This document shows positions 36,557 to 46,118 of a DNA stretch of 64,000 nucleotides, piece by piece. The DNA is from Gammaproteobacteria bacterium. Lineage in GTDB: Bacteria; Pseudomonadota; Gammaproteobacteria; Pseudomonadales; IMCC2047. The stretch lies in assembly GCA_021773395.1 (NCBI GenBank), contig JAJFKB010000010.1:211343-275342 (forward strand). The letters are read 5' to 3'. The position numbers and the translations under genes are program-made. The stretch's first letter is position 1; every line of letters begins with the position of its first letter. The notes below the pieces were generated by a model. That model did no database searches. It had not been told where the DNA came from and saw only the letters and a list, made by a program, of their open reading frames with translations.

Positions 36557-37291
36557 ATGGAATCGACTGACAAGCTGGCAGTACTCATTGATGCCGATAA
36601 CGCACAACCCAGCATAGTGGACGGATTGCTCGCAGAAATAGCCAACTACGGCATTGCCAGCGTCAAGCGAATATACGGCGACTGGACTGCACCGAGTTTG
36701 AGAGGCTGGAAAGAGGTATTGCTCGATCACTCTATCCAACCCATGCAGCAATTTGCCTACACCAAAGGGAAAAACGCAACTGACAGTGCAATGATCATTG
36801 ATGCGATGGACTTACTGTACACCGGCAACTTTAATGGCTTCTGCATTGTCACCAGTGACAGCGACTTTACCAAACTGGCATCCAGAATCAGAGAATCCGG
36901 TTTAACTGTATACGGATTTGGTGAGCAGAAAACCCCGTCCGCCTTTGTTTCTGCTTGTGATAAATTTATCTATACCGAAGTTCTTCGCGCAACCACTGGT
37001 GAAACTCAAGCCATTACCAAGAAATCAGCTCGTGATTTAAAACAGGATACCAAGTTGGTGAGCTTGTTACGCAATGCTGTAGAAGTTTCCTCCGACGACA
37101 GCGGCTGGGCCCACCTAGCACCCGTCGGCAGCAACATTGCAAAGCAATCATCTGAATTCGATCCGCGCAATTACGGTTATGTGAAACTGGGTGAACTGGT
37201 ATCAGCAACCAAACTGTTTGATATTGAAGAAAGGCCCATCGCCGGTAGCAATTCAAAAGCACTTTATGTGCGTGATAAGCGAAAAAAATAG
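36557..37291 (+). CDS. NYN-domain protein with C-terminal OST-HTH/LOTUS
   Basis: Predicted RNA-binding nuclease of 244 residues. The NYN (PIN-like) domain has KLAVLIDADNAQPSIVDGLL, GKNATDSAMIIDAMDLLY and CIVTSDSDFTKLASRIRESGLTVYGFG, with the expected Asp residues. The C-terminal 75 residues (LVSLLRNAVEVSSDDSGWAHLAPVGSNIAKQSSEFDPRNYGYVKLGELV) are an OST-HTH fold, known to bind RNA. The architecture is widespread in proteobacteria with poorly known role. It starts 19 bp after the lipocalin gene. Confidence 0.9.
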   Translation: MESTDKLAVLIDADNAQPSIVDGLLAEIANYGIASVKRIYGDWTAPSLRGWKEVLLDHSIQPMQQFAYTKGKNATDSAMIIDAMDLLYTGNFNGFCIVTSDSDFTKLASRIRESGLTVYGFGEQKTPSAFVSACDKFIYTEVLRATTGETQAITKKSARDLKQDTKLVSLLRNAVEVSSDDSGWAHLAPVGSNIAKQSSEFDPRNYGYVKLGELVSATKLFDIEERPIAGSNSKALYVRDKRKK

Positions 37292-37373
37292 GCCTTACCT
37301 GCTTCCAGAGTACCTTAAGGAGCCGTTATCACCCATTGAAAGACCCTTTTTTGAGCTAAATCCCTATTAAGGC

Positions 37374-38798
37374 ATGAAAGAACAAATCGTCATCCATTGG
37401 TTCCGCCAGGATTTGCGCGTTAGTGATAACCCTGCACTAAGCGCTGCTGCGCAACAAGGGCGGGTGTTACCCATCTACATTCTCGATGATGAGAGCGCAC
37501 AGGAACATTCAATCGGTGCCGCCAGCCGCTGGTGGCTTTATCACTCCCTAAAAAAACTGAACCACCATTTGCAGGGCAAGCTGCGGTTCTTTAGGGGTAA
37601 TGCCGAGCAAGTGCTCACTAAATTGGCCATCGATTTTCAGGTGCGTAACATTTACTGGAACCGCTGCTACGAACCCTGGAGGGTAGTGCGTGACCAAAGG
37701 ATCGAAGAGCGACTCGCAGACAGGGGCATCCGCATAGAAACACATAACGGATCGCTGCTCTGGGAACCCTGGCAGCTGCTGAAGTCAGACCAGACTCCCT
37801 ACAAGGTGTTCACCCCCTTTTATCGAAAGGGCTGCCTGAGCGCAGAAGCTCCGCGCACTCCGCTGCCGGAACCGGAGACACTGCAACTGGCACAAGGGAA
37901 TTTCAGCGAGGTCCCGCTGCAGGAACTTGGATTACTACCCACGACTGGCTGGGAGAAATCGTTGCTGCCCCATTGGCAGATTGGCGAGACTGCGGCCTAT
38001 GATCGTCTGCTGGCTTTTCTACAGAAAGGACTGGAAGACTATAAAGAGGGACGTAATTTTCCGGCAAAAGCTAACGTATCCCGTATGTCACCGCACCTGC
38101 ATTTTGGTGAACTATCACCAAACCAGGCGTGGCATGCCATCAACCGTGCAGGCGATGACTCTAATATTGAGCATTTTTTAAGCGAACTGGGTTGGCGAGA
38201 GTTTTCCTATTCTTTGCTTTACCACAATCCGGAATTACCCAAAACCAACCTGCAAGCTAAGTTTGATAGTTTCCCCTGGCGTAGCGACCCTGACGCATTG
38301 GCCCGATGGCAGCAGGGGCAAACCGGTTGTCCCATTGTTGACGCAGGCATGCGTGAGCTTTGGCAAACCGGCTATATCCACAATCGCGTGCGCATGATCG
38401 TGGGCTCATTTCTGGTCAAGAACCTATTGCTCGACTGGCGTGACGGCTTGGCCTGGTTTTGGGATTGTCTGGTCGATGCCGACCTGGCCAATAATAGCGC
38501 CAGCTGGCAATGGATAGCCGGATGCGGGGCAGATGCAGCCCCTTTCTTTCGTATTTTTAATCCGGTCACTCAGGGGCAGAAATTTGATAGCCAAGGCGAA
38601 TATACCCGCCACTATGTTCCTGAACTATCCAAACTGCCCGACAAATATCTGTTCTGTCCCTGGACGACCCCCAAGTCGGTTCTGCAGGAATCCGGAGTTA
38701 TGCTAGGGGAGAACTATCCGGAACTTATGGTTGATCTCAAGCTATCAAGAGAGCGCGCTTTGGACGCGTTTAAGGCTTTGAAAAAAGCCCCTGGCTAG
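37374..38798 (+). CDS. phrB: Deoxyribodipyrimidine photo-lyase (class I)
   Basis: FAD- and antenna-dependent light-driven repair of cyclobutane pyrimidine dimers, 474 residues. The N-terminal photolyase domain is IHWFRQDLRVSDNPALSAAA. The FAD domain has SPHLHFGELSPNQAW, CPIVDAGMRELWQTGYIHNRVRMIVGSFLVKNLLLDWRDGLAWFWDCLVDADLANNSASWQWIAGCGADAAPFFRIFNP, including the Asn of NNSASWQW typical of photolyases and the electron-transfer tryptophans. Length fits. Confidence 0.96.
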   Translation: MKEQIVIHWFRQDLRVSDNPALSAAAQQGRVLPIYILDDESAQEHSIGAASRWWLYHSLKKLNHHLQGKLRFFRGNAEQVLTKLAIDFQVRNIYWNRCYEPWRVVRDQRIEERLADRGIRIETHNGSLLWEPWQLLKSDQTPYKVFTPFYRKGCLSAEAPRTPLPEPETLQLAQGNFSEVPLQELGLLPTTGWEKSLLPHWQIGETAAYDRLLAFLQKGLEDYKEGRNFPAKANVSRMSPHLHFGELSPNQAWHAINRAGDDSNIEHFLSELGWREFSYSLLYHNPELPKTNLQAKFDSFPWRSDPDALARWQQGQTGCPIVDAGMRELWQTGYIHNRVRMIVGSFLVKNLLLDWRDGLAWFWDCLVDADLANNSASWQWIAGCGADAAPFFRIFNPVTQGQKFDSQGEYTRHYVPELSKLPDKYLFCPWTTPKSVLQESGVMLGENYPELMVDLKLSRERALDAFKALKKAPG

Positions 38799-38854
38799 AC
38801 AGACCTCAACGAATTATGGTTTTATAACGAAAATATAAGGAGCAAGGAGACAAC

Positions 38855-39469
38855 ATGCCCAGCACGGAATTTATTATCACTTCATTGATCGTCGTACTGA
38901 TCCCCGGCACGGGTGTCATTTATACTATCTCTACCGGTTTATTCTCTGGCTGGCGCGCCAGCATTGCAGCTTCCATCGGTTGCACTCTGGGAATTATTCC
39001 GCACCTTCTAGCCAGTATTTTAGGGTTGGCGGCTATTCTGCATATGAGTGCGATTGCCTTTCAAGTCATGAAATTTATCGGTGTAGCCTATCTTTTTTAT
39101 CTAGCCTGGACCATGTGGCGGCAAACCGGGGCGCTAAAAATTGAAGGCCAGCAAAGCCGCCAACGTCTTCGCGATATTGCGTTTAAAGGGATTTTGATTA
39201 ATATTCTGAACCCCAAATTGTCACTATTTTTCCTGGCCTTTCTGCCACAGTTCGTTCCCGCTCAAACCGCATCGCCAATGCCGGACATGCTGTTACTGAG
39301 TATTATTTTCATGCTTATGACACTGCTGGTTTTTATTGTTTACGGTTTGTTCGCCAATAGCGTGAGAGCTCATGTGGTCAACTCACCCAAAATTGTTACC
39401 CGAGCACAACGTTCCTTTGCGGTAATTTTTGCTATGCTGGGCGCAAAACTGGCGATGGCCGAACGCTAA
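38855..39469 (+). CDS. LysE/RhtB-family amino-acid exporter (1)
   Basis: Inner-membrane efflux protein of 204 residues with six predicted helices. The family start EFIITSLIVVLIPGTGVIYTISTGLFSGWRAS and ILINILNPKLSLFFLAFLPQFV are characteristic. AAGGAG is upstream. It probably exports amino acids or related metabolites; the substrate cannot be read from sequence. A second, unrelated LysE gene lies in the cassette array at 61831. Confidence 0.92.
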   Translation: MPSTEFIITSLIVVLIPGTGVIYTISTGLFSGWRASIAASIGCTLGIIPHLLASILGLAAILHMSAIAFQVMKFIGVAYLFYLAWTMWRQTGALKIEGQQSRQRLRDIAFKGILINILNPKLSLFFLAFLPQFVPAQTASPMPDMLLLSIIFMLMTLLVFIVYGLFANSVRAHVVNSPKIVTRAQRSFAVIFAMLGAKLAMAER

Positions 39470-39545
39470 TCATCTTTACTGGCCACTATTGCCGAATGGA
39501 GTAACCGCACGGGTGTCGAACCAGGAATTGAATTTGGGGAATGCT

Positions 39546-39965
39546 ATGAATAACGCAACGTTTGATGTGGCTACGGCCAATCGGATATTGAAAGAAAACT
39601 TTGCCCCCTGGATACAGGAGATGGATATTCATTTTGATCTAATTGCCAATGGCTCCGCCACTCTCCGTGTCCCGCAATCTGAGCGGTTTAACCGGGTAGG
39701 CGGCACCATATGCGGCCAGGCCATAATGACTCTGGCAGATACCGCAATGGTATTTGCCATCTCTTCGGCTTTAGGGGAATTTGTACCCATGACCACCGTA
39801 TCGCAATCAACATCCTTTCTGCGACCGGCTTCAGACGCCGACCTGATTGCTCATGCGCGTATTATCAAACCAGGCAGAACGCTGATGTATGGGGAAGTCT
39901 CGCTCTACACACAAAGTCCGGAAAAACCGGTTTCCCACGTCACCAGCACCTATATGCTTGTCTAG
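39546..39965 (+). CDS. PaaI-type hotdog-fold thioesterase
   Basis: Acyl-CoA thioesterase of 139 residues. The hotdog motif NRVGGTICGQAIMTLADTAMVFAISS contains the active-site region (G..CGQA...LAD). MTTVSQSTSFLRPA follows as the central strand. An upstream in-frame ATG at 39429 lies inside the LysE gene; the ATG at 39546 with GGGGA before it is preferred. The gene lies 76 bp after LysE. Confidence 0.88.
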   Translation: MNNATFDVATANRILKENFAPWIQEMDIHFDLIANGSATLRVPQSERFNRVGGTICGQAIMTLADTAMVFAISSALGEFVPMTTVSQSTSFLRPASDADLIAHARIIKPGRTLMYGEVSLYTQSPEKPVSHVTSTYMLV

Positions 39966-40021
39966 GAATCTGTCGGACCAAGGCAAAGGCACTCATAGCC
40001 AGGGACAGCACAGCTTTAAAA

Positions 40022-43000
40022 TTACAGCGGCTGACTCTGCACAGCAGAAAGCTTCTTGCCCAGGACGGCCTTCAGGTCTTCCATAATGCGGTAATTAACC
40101 GGCACCAGAATAAGGGTGATCAGGGTAGCAAAGATAATACCGAAGCCAAGGGAAACTGCCATCGGCATCAGGAATTTCGCCTGTGTGGACTTCTCAAACA
40201 AGAGCGGAGCCAAACCGAAGAATGTGGTTAGCGATGTCAGCATGATGGGCCTGAAACGCGCCACACCAGCACTGAATATGGCACTATTAATCACGTCCTG
40301 AATATCTTCCCTGCCCTTTTCGAGCGCCCGCTGGCGATGTTTGTTGACGAAATCGACCAACACCAGACTGTCATTCACCACCACGCCGATGAGTGCCATA
40401 ATACCCAAAATACTCATGATGGTCAGATCAATACCCACCAGCCAATGCCCAATTACCGCACCAATCGCGCCAAAGGGTATCACCGACATAACGATCAGAG
40501 GCTGGGCATAGGATTTGAAGGGGATCGCTAACAGGCAATAAATAACAAAGAGCACAATAAAAACACCCGTGGTCACGCTCGACAAAGACTCCTGTTGCTC
40601 ACGCGCTTCGCCTTCCAAACTGTAGTCAATGCCTGGATACTGCACCAACAACTGCTCAATATACTCACTAAGATCAGCCTGTAGTACCGTCATATTTGCT
40701 GTTTGCTTATCAATATCAGCAGTGACGCTGACGGTACGATACTGATCGATACGACTAATCGCCGCAGGCCCCCGTCCGGGAATTAACGTCGCCACGTGCG
40801 ACAACGGAGCCTGTCCGCCAGAGGGCAGACTGATCAGCATTTCCTGTAAGGTAGAAATTGCGCGGCGCTCCTCAATCGGAAAACGCACCAGCACGCGAAT
40901 ATCGTCGCGTCCACGTTGCACACGCTGCGCCTCAAACCCTTTAAATGCACGGCCGACCTGGAGAATTATGTCGCGCCGAGTCAAGCCCAACGCTAGCCCC
41001 TCTGGTGTTAGCTCGACCTGAAGTTCCTCTTTGCCGTCAGACAGGCTGTCGCTGACATCAAATACACTTGGATAAGTGGCCAATCGGGCCTTGACGCTAT
41101 CCGCTACCTTACCAAGCGTCTCCAATGAATTTCCAGTGAGCTGAATATCAATAGGGTCGTGAGGCCGCCCAAATTCTGCACGGAACACCAGCGACTCTGA
41201 ACCGGGCACATCACCAATCAGCTCCCGCCACTCTTGCACCAATTGCGCCATGGTAACCGAAGTGGTTCGCACTTCCGCAGCCAGCGTTTCAAAGCGAACC
41301 TGTCCGACATTGGAGCCCGATGTGCTGTAACCCGACTGTCCCGTTTTCGCAAGAATATTTGAAATAAGCGGCTTACCTAGTAGCGGATCTTCGTATTTAT
41401 CCTGTAATTGCTTCGCCGTCACAGCAATTTTTTCGATATAGCGATCGGTCACCTCAAAGGGCGTTCCAGCGGGAAAGGTCAAGGTTGCTGTTGCGGTCTC
41501 GCTGGCAATGCGCGGAAAGAATACGAAACGGCTCCAGCCGCTGGTGATAGCGGTGGTCAATACCAATAACACACCACAAAAAATCACTAGGGTCGTATAA
41601 CGGTGCTTGACCGCAAACTCCAGCAGGGGGCGATAATAGACCACTATAAATTGCTCAAATCGATCGGCAAAACGTTTTTGCAACTGTTTGAGTCCACCGG
41701 TTGCACCCTGCTCACCATTGTTTAGCTTTATATGCTTAAGGTGCGCCGGCAGAATAAATTTTGATTCAATCAGTGAAAACAGCAGCACAGGAATAACTAC
41801 CAGCGCTAACTGACCGAATAACTGCCCCCGCCGCCCTTCAATAAAGGTAAAGGGCAGAAAAGCCACGATGGTGGTGAGTACACCAAAGGTTACTGGCACG
41901 GCGACCTCTTTGGTTCCCTTGAGCGCCGCCTCTAGGCCACTTTCGGAGGTGCGCAAATGAGTATACACATTCTCGCCAGTGACGATTGCATCATCGACCA
42001 CAATACCGAGCACCAGAATAAATCCAAACAGGCTCAGAATATTCAACGTAACGCCCAACAGGGGCATAAAAATAAAGGCGCCCATAAAGCTGATTGGTAT
42101 TCCCAGAAATACCCAGAATGCAATCGCCGGACGGAGGAACAGGGTCAACAAAGCAAGAACCAGAATGCCACCCTGCGCTGCATTTCGCACTAGTGTACTG
42201 AGACGGTTTTTCACCACTACCGAATCATCATCCCAATAGGTTAATTCAACACCCTGAGGCAGACCCTCTTGTCTCTGGTCGATATAGTTTCTCACTGCCG
42301 CCGCCACCTGCAGCGCACTCTGATCACCAATGCGAAACACCTCGATCAGGGCCGCCGGCTTGCCATTGAAGCGGGTTTTTATCGCATCTTCGGTAAATCC
42401 ATCCTGAATCTGTGAAATATCACCTAACTGTAAAATGCTGCCATCAGCGCTGGTTTTAACCACGATTGATTCGAAATCATCACGATGATAGGCCTGACCT
42501 TTGGAACGAATCAGCACATCACCCCCATCGGAACGAATATTCCCTGCGGAAAAGTCCAACGAATGATTTTGAATGGCCGACGACAGAGTATCCAGAGTCA
42601 GTCCGTATTCACGCAAACGATCCTGCGAAATAGTGATGTTGATCTCATAATCGCGCACTGAACTGAGTTCCGCCTGGGTAATCTCCTCCAGGCGCAACAA
42701 ATCATCACGCACCTTCTCGCCCAGCTCTTTGATTTCACGCTCACTTAAGTGGCCTGCCACCGCGACGGTAATCACTTCACGCTTGTGTTGCGCCAGACTG
42801 ATGACCGGGTTTTCAGCCTCATCTGGCAAGGTGCTGATTGCGTCAATCCGGCTTTTGATATCGGTTAGCATTTCCCGCGCACTATAGCCCTTTTCCACTT
42901 CAATGGTGACCAGGCCAGCACCTTCCATGGAACGACTGGTGAGGCGCTCGATACCCTCCAGATCCTGTACTGCTTCCTCCATACGCGTGGTAACACCCTG

Positions 43001-43177
43001 CTCGATATCCTCAGGTGTCGCACCCCTTAACGCGACCGCTATATTGATCACATCCAGCTCAATGGATGGGAAGACTTCCAAGGGTATATTTCGATTGACT
43101 GAGACCAGGCCCGCAATAAAAATACTGACCATTAGCAGGTTCGCCGCCACATGGTTTCGTACAAACCATTCAATCAT
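40022..43177 (-). CDS. RND efflux transporter, inner-membrane permease
   Basis: Proton-driven drug/solvent pump of 1,051 residues. Twelve helices in two sets with two large periplasmic loops. It starts MIEWFVRNHVAANLLMVSIFIAGLV. TM4 has VLGIVVDDAIVTGENVYTHLR with the proton-relay Asp pair, and the C-terminal half has MALIGVVVNDSLVLVDFVNKHR. The family is close to the Acr/VexB-like group with short N-terminus (HAE1 relatives). The last gene of the operon, its start overlapping the adaptor stop by 4 bp (ATGA coupling). Confidence 0.95.
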   Translation of the reverse strand: MIEWFVRNHVAANLLMVSIFIAGLVSVNRNIPLEVFPSIELDVINIAVALRGATPEDIEQGVTTRMEEAVQDLEGIERLTSRSMEGAGLVTIEVEKGYSAREMLTDIKSRIDAISTLPDEAENPVISLAQHKREVITVAVAGHLSEREIKELGEKVRDDLLRLEEITQAELSSVRDYEINITISQDRLREYGLTLDTLSSAIQNHSLDFSAGNIRSDGGDVLIRSKGQAYHRDDFESIVVKTSADGSILQLGDISQIQDGFTEDAIKTRFNGKPAALIEVFRIGDQSALQVAAAVRNYIDQRQEGLPQGVELTYWDDDSVVVKNRLSTLVRNAAQGGILVLALLTLFLRPAIAFWVFLGIPISFMGAFIFMPLLGVTLNILSLFGFILVLGIVVDDAIVTGENVYTHLRTSESGLEAALKGTKEVAVPVTFGVLTTIVAFLPFTFIEGRRGQLFGQLALVVIPVLLFSLIESKFILPAHLKHIKLNNGEQGATGGLKQLQKRFADRFEQFIVVYYRPLLEFAVKHRYTTLVIFCGVLLVLTTAITSGWSRFVFFPRIASETATATLTFPAGTPFEVTDRYIEKIAVTAKQLQDKYEDPLLGKPLISNILAKTGQSGYSTSGSNVGQVRFETLAAEVRTTSVTMAQLVQEWRELIGDVPGSESLVFRAEFGRPHDPIDIQLTGNSLETLGKVADSVKARLATYPSVFDVSDSLSDGKEELQVELTPEGLALGLTRRDIILQVGRAFKGFEAQRVQRGRDDIRVLVRFPIEERRAISTLQEMLISLPSGGQAPLSHVATLIPGRGPAAISRIDQYRTVSVTADIDKQTANMTVLQADLSEYIEQLLVQYPGIDYSLEGEAREQQESLSSVTTGVFIVLFVIYCLLAIPFKSYAQPLIVMSVIPFGAIGAVIGHWLVGIDLTIMSILGIMALIGVVVNDSLVLVDFVNKHRQRALEKGREDIQDVINSAIFSAGVARFRPIMLTSLTTFFGLAPLLFEKSTQAKFLMPMAVSLGFGIIFATLITLILVPVNYRIMEDLKAVLGKKLSAVQSQPL

Positions 43178-44400
43178 TGCGCCGATTCCTCTTCCGCAAG
43201 GCGCGCAACCCCCGGCTCGGTGACATCATCAGAGCCGTTCGCTACCTTCACGGCAACACCTGAGGTGACCTGACCCAGCGGGGTCAGAACCAGTTCATCA
43301 TCCGCCTTTAGTCCGCTTTTGATAATCGCCTCCCGCTCATTCTGCCAGGCAATCTCAATTTCCCGACGCAACAACCGGTCCTCTACAACCAGATAGACAT
43401 AGCTTCCCTGATAGATACTGCGATTAGGGATAACCAGTGCCGATGGCAAGCGCATACCTTCAATTTCTGCGGTCACATATTCGCCGATTTTGAGTGGTAT
43501 TTTATCCTTAGCCTGAATGCCATAAGGATCCATTACCTGAGCCACTACATGCAACTGGCGGCTACTACCATCGATAGCCCCCTCTGTACGTATAATTTCT
43601 CCCTGCCAGGCCTGCGCCTGAACCAACTTGGATCGTACCACCACCCGTACCGATTCAGAGCCTTTAGCAGCACTAAAACGAAGATCCTCAGGCAAGCGCA
43701 TATAACTTAGATCACTATTTTTGATGGGTAAACGTATTTCGATATAGTCGATCGCGTAGATCGCTGCCAGCTCTCTGTTGGTCGATACCACCTCGCCGAC
43801 ATCAACCTCCTTGCTCAGTATACGACCGGCAAAGGGGGCAACAATCTCTGTTCTCTCCAAATTAAGCTGCGCTTTGTCCAGCGTGGATTGCGCCGACATC
43901 ACCTGCGCTTCGGCCGCTTTCAGCTGAGGCTTGCGCAACACCAGTGCGGGTGCCTCCCGGTCATTACCCAAACGCTGCCAATCCTCAAGTGCCTGTTCTG
44001 CTCGAGCCTGTTCTTCAACCAGATTCTGCCTCGCATTAATCAGTGCGGCTTCGCCAATGTTGACTTCCGCCTGGTAATCCCGATCATCGATTCTGACCAG
44101 TACATCACCTTTTTCAAAAAAACCGCCATTGCGAAACTGTGGGCTGACTTCAATAATCTGACCGCTCACCTGAGCAACCAATTGACTCTCGATGCGTGGT
44201 CTCACCATGCCATAGCTTTGCAACTGCACCTGGTAAGGGGCTTCACTCAGTCGCAGCGTGCTCACCGTCAACTGCGGTTTCCCCGCCGAATGAAAGCGCT
44301 TGGCTTTGGGAGGATTGTTAATGATAACCAGAGCCAGCAGGACAAATGCCACCAACACCAATACAGGAATTAGAATTTTCCGTTTTATCTCCACGCTCAT
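43174..44400 (-). CDS. RND efflux periplasmic adaptor (MFP)
   Basis: Membrane-fusion protein of 408 residues linking the RND pump to the outer-membrane channel. An N-terminal membrane anchor (ILIPVLVLVAFVLLALVII) precedes the lipoyl-type half motif GQIIEVSPQFRNGGFFEKGDVLVRIDDRDYQAEV, a coiled-coil hairpin (ARQNLVEEQARAEQALEDWQ) and the returning half IVAPFAGRILSKEVDVGEVVS. It starts 6 bp after the channel gene and overlaps the permease gene. Confidence 0.95.
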   Translation of the reverse strand: MSVEIKRKILIPVLVLVAFVLLALVIINNPPKAKRFHSAGKPQLTVSTLRLSEAPYQVQLQSYGMVRPRIESQLVAQVSGQIIEVSPQFRNGGFFEKGDVLVRIDDRDYQAEVNIGEAALINARQNLVEEQARAEQALEDWQRLGNDREAPALVLRKPQLKAAEAQVMSAQSTLDKAQLNLERTEIVAPFAGRILSKEVDVGEVVSTNRELAAIYAIDYIEIRLPIKNSDLSYMRLPEDLRFSAAKGSESVRVVVRSKLVQAQAWQGEIIRTEGAIDGSSRQLHVVAQVMDPYGIQAKDKIPLKIGEYVTAEIEGMRLPSALVIPNRSIYQGSYVYLVVEDRLLRREIEIAWQNEREAIIKSGLKADDELVLTPLGQVTSGVAVKVANGSDDVTEPGVARLAEEESAQ

Positions 44401-44406
44401 ACTCTG

Positions 44407-45768
44407 CTATTCCTTGGAATCCAGTTCAAAATCACCACCCAAGGCTAAATGAAGGGCAATGCGATTTTGTAACATTTGATTACGCAACTGCAGCACCGTA
44501 GTTTGAGCATCGAAAGCACGACGCTGCGACTCCAGCACACTGGTGTAACTAATGAGACCACGCTGATATTGATCGAAAGCCAGGTTTTGAGCGGCCAGTG
44601 CATTTTCCTGCGCTTTTAAGAAATGCTGATAGCGTTGACTCAGCGCCTGCTGCTGACCCAGAGAGTTCTCCACCTCTACGAAGGCACCAAAAAGCTGGTC
44701 AAGATACAGCTTTTCGCGCTGCTGCAATTCTGCCTGAGCCTGCTTTTCTCGCGCTGCCAGACGACCGCCGGAAAACAGTGGCTGCGTCAGCCCACCCAAC
44801 AAAGACCAGGCCAACGGCCCACCATCCAACAGCCGGTTGAGCGCATCACTGCGGTCTCCCAGGCTACCGCTGATCAGCAAAGAGGGGAAACGCGCCTTAT
44901 GCGCAACAGCCAATTGTGCATCCGCTGCCATCAATTCATACCAGGCAGACTGGATTCCAGGACGCCTTTTCAGCAATGCAGATGGGACACCAGGGGCTAC
45001 AGACTGCTCAAATACTGGTAATTCGCTTTCCACCTGCAGCACACCGCTCGGATACTCCCCCAGCAAAAACTGCAACCGATTCACTGCCTCGCGTGACTGC
45101 TGACGTTGCTGCTCGAGTTTGGCGCTCTCCTGCTCCACTTCGTTGCGCGCCAAATAAACATCCAGCGCCTGGGTAATTCCCTGGCGATACCCAAATTCAA
45201 TGATCTCCAGATTGCTCCCCAGATTGGCCAGCCGCTCTTCAAAAAGCATGACCAGTTGCCTAGACTCCAGCACATCATACCAAGCTCTACTGACATCAGC
45301 GGCCAACTGCTGGCGAGCTTGCTCATAGGACATTTGCTGCGCTTTAAAAGAAAGCAGCGCATTCCGTTTGGCGGCACTGAGCTTGCCCCAAAGATCCAGC
45401 TCCCAGTTGAAATCCAGATTGACGCCAACACTGGTTGAATGGCTGCTGGTATCTTCGAGAACGGTGCGTTGCCGGGAACCATCCAAACCAAGATTAATTG
45501 CTGGAAACAAGGGTGCACCAGCGATAATGACCTGCTGCCTTGCCGCCTCAAGCTCAGCCGCTTGCCGAGCTAATGAAAAATTATTGAGCAACGCTTGTTG
45601 CGTGAACTGCAACAAACTTTGATCACCCTCATTCTCAACCCATCCCGGCACCACGGGCTTGGCCTTCTCAACCGCCTGCCACTGCGCAGGCAGTTTCGGA
45701 TCAACCACCTGCGGAGATAATCCAGATTGAGCGCAACCCTGCAACACTAGCGCCAACGCTATCGCCAC
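44407..45768 (-). CDS. Outer-membrane efflux lipoprotein (NodT/OprM family)
   Basis: TolC-like channel of the same tripartite pump, about 455 residues, with two outer-membrane-efflux repeats (for example LLQFTQQALLNNFSLARQAAELEAARQQV and AWYDVLESRQLVMLFEERLANLGSNLEIIEFGYRQGITQALDVYLARNEVEQ). The signal LALVLQGCAQSG carries a lipobox, LQGC. The first conventional start in frame is GTG at 45768, which leaves no basic n-region. An ATT at 45801, preceded by AAGGAG at ideal spacing, would add KFWKFKSDRLV and make a complete lipoprotein signal, so the real start may be ATT (see findings). Confidence 0.93.
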   Translation of the reverse strand: MAIALALVLQGCAQSGLSPQVVDPKLPAQWQAVEKAKPVVPGWVENEGDQSLLQFTQQALLNNFSLARQAAELEAARQQVIIAGAPLFPAINLGLDGSRQRTVLEDTSSHSTSVGVNLDFNWELDLWGKLSAAKRNALLSFKAQQMSYEQARQQLAADVSRAWYDVLESRQLVMLFEERLANLGSNLEIIEFGYRQGITQALDVYLARNEVEQESAKLEQQRQQSREAVNRLQFLLGEYPSGVLQVESELPVFEQSVAPGVPSALLKRRPGIQSAWYELMAADAQLAVAHKARFPSLLISGSLGDRSDALNRLLDGGPLAWSLLGGLTQPLFSGGRLAAREKQAQAELQQREKLYLDQLFGAFVEVENSLGQQQALSQRYQHFLKAQENALAAQNLAFDQYQRGLISYTSVLESQRRAFDAQTTVLQLRNQMLQNRIALHLALGGDFELDSKE

Positions 45769-45947
45769 CAGCCGGTCAGATTTAAATTTCCAAAACTTAA
45801 TGGATCGCTCCTTGTTGATGCTCAGCCAATACCCAGAGGCACCAGTTGCTATCTATCTTGAGCGGCTATTCTACCCTAATTGAAAACACCCCAAAGTATC
45901 TTTACAAAGATTTACACAACACAATGAAATGCCGATTGTCCTCAACC

Positions 45948-46118
45948 CTAGGGAACCTCTTACATGGACACCGCCCGTTTGCCAAGTCATAAACGACATA
46001 TGGGTTCGATTGCACTCTTACATCCGGCCTGTTGATGACGTTTGTCTTCTGGCCACTATGCAGTTCGCCAACAGGGCCCAATCTGATTAACGGCATCTTT
46101 TGCCAAGAGGTTCCCTAG
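45948..46118. mobile_element. 171-bp MITE with 14-bp perfect inverted repeats
   Basis: CTAGGGAACCTCTT (45948-45961) and AAGAGGTTCCCTAG (46105-46118) are perfect inverted repeats. The outermost CTAG at each end may be the target duplication. The interior codes for no recognisable protein. The right end supplies the stop codon (TAG) of the DUF2799 gene. An isolated matching end (CTAGGGAACCTCT) is at 27453-27465. Confidence 0.7.

Noticed and set aside
39429-39545. N-terminal extension of the thioesterase
   Set aside because: Overlaps the LysE exporter coding sequence; the family starts at MNNATF with its own GGGGA.
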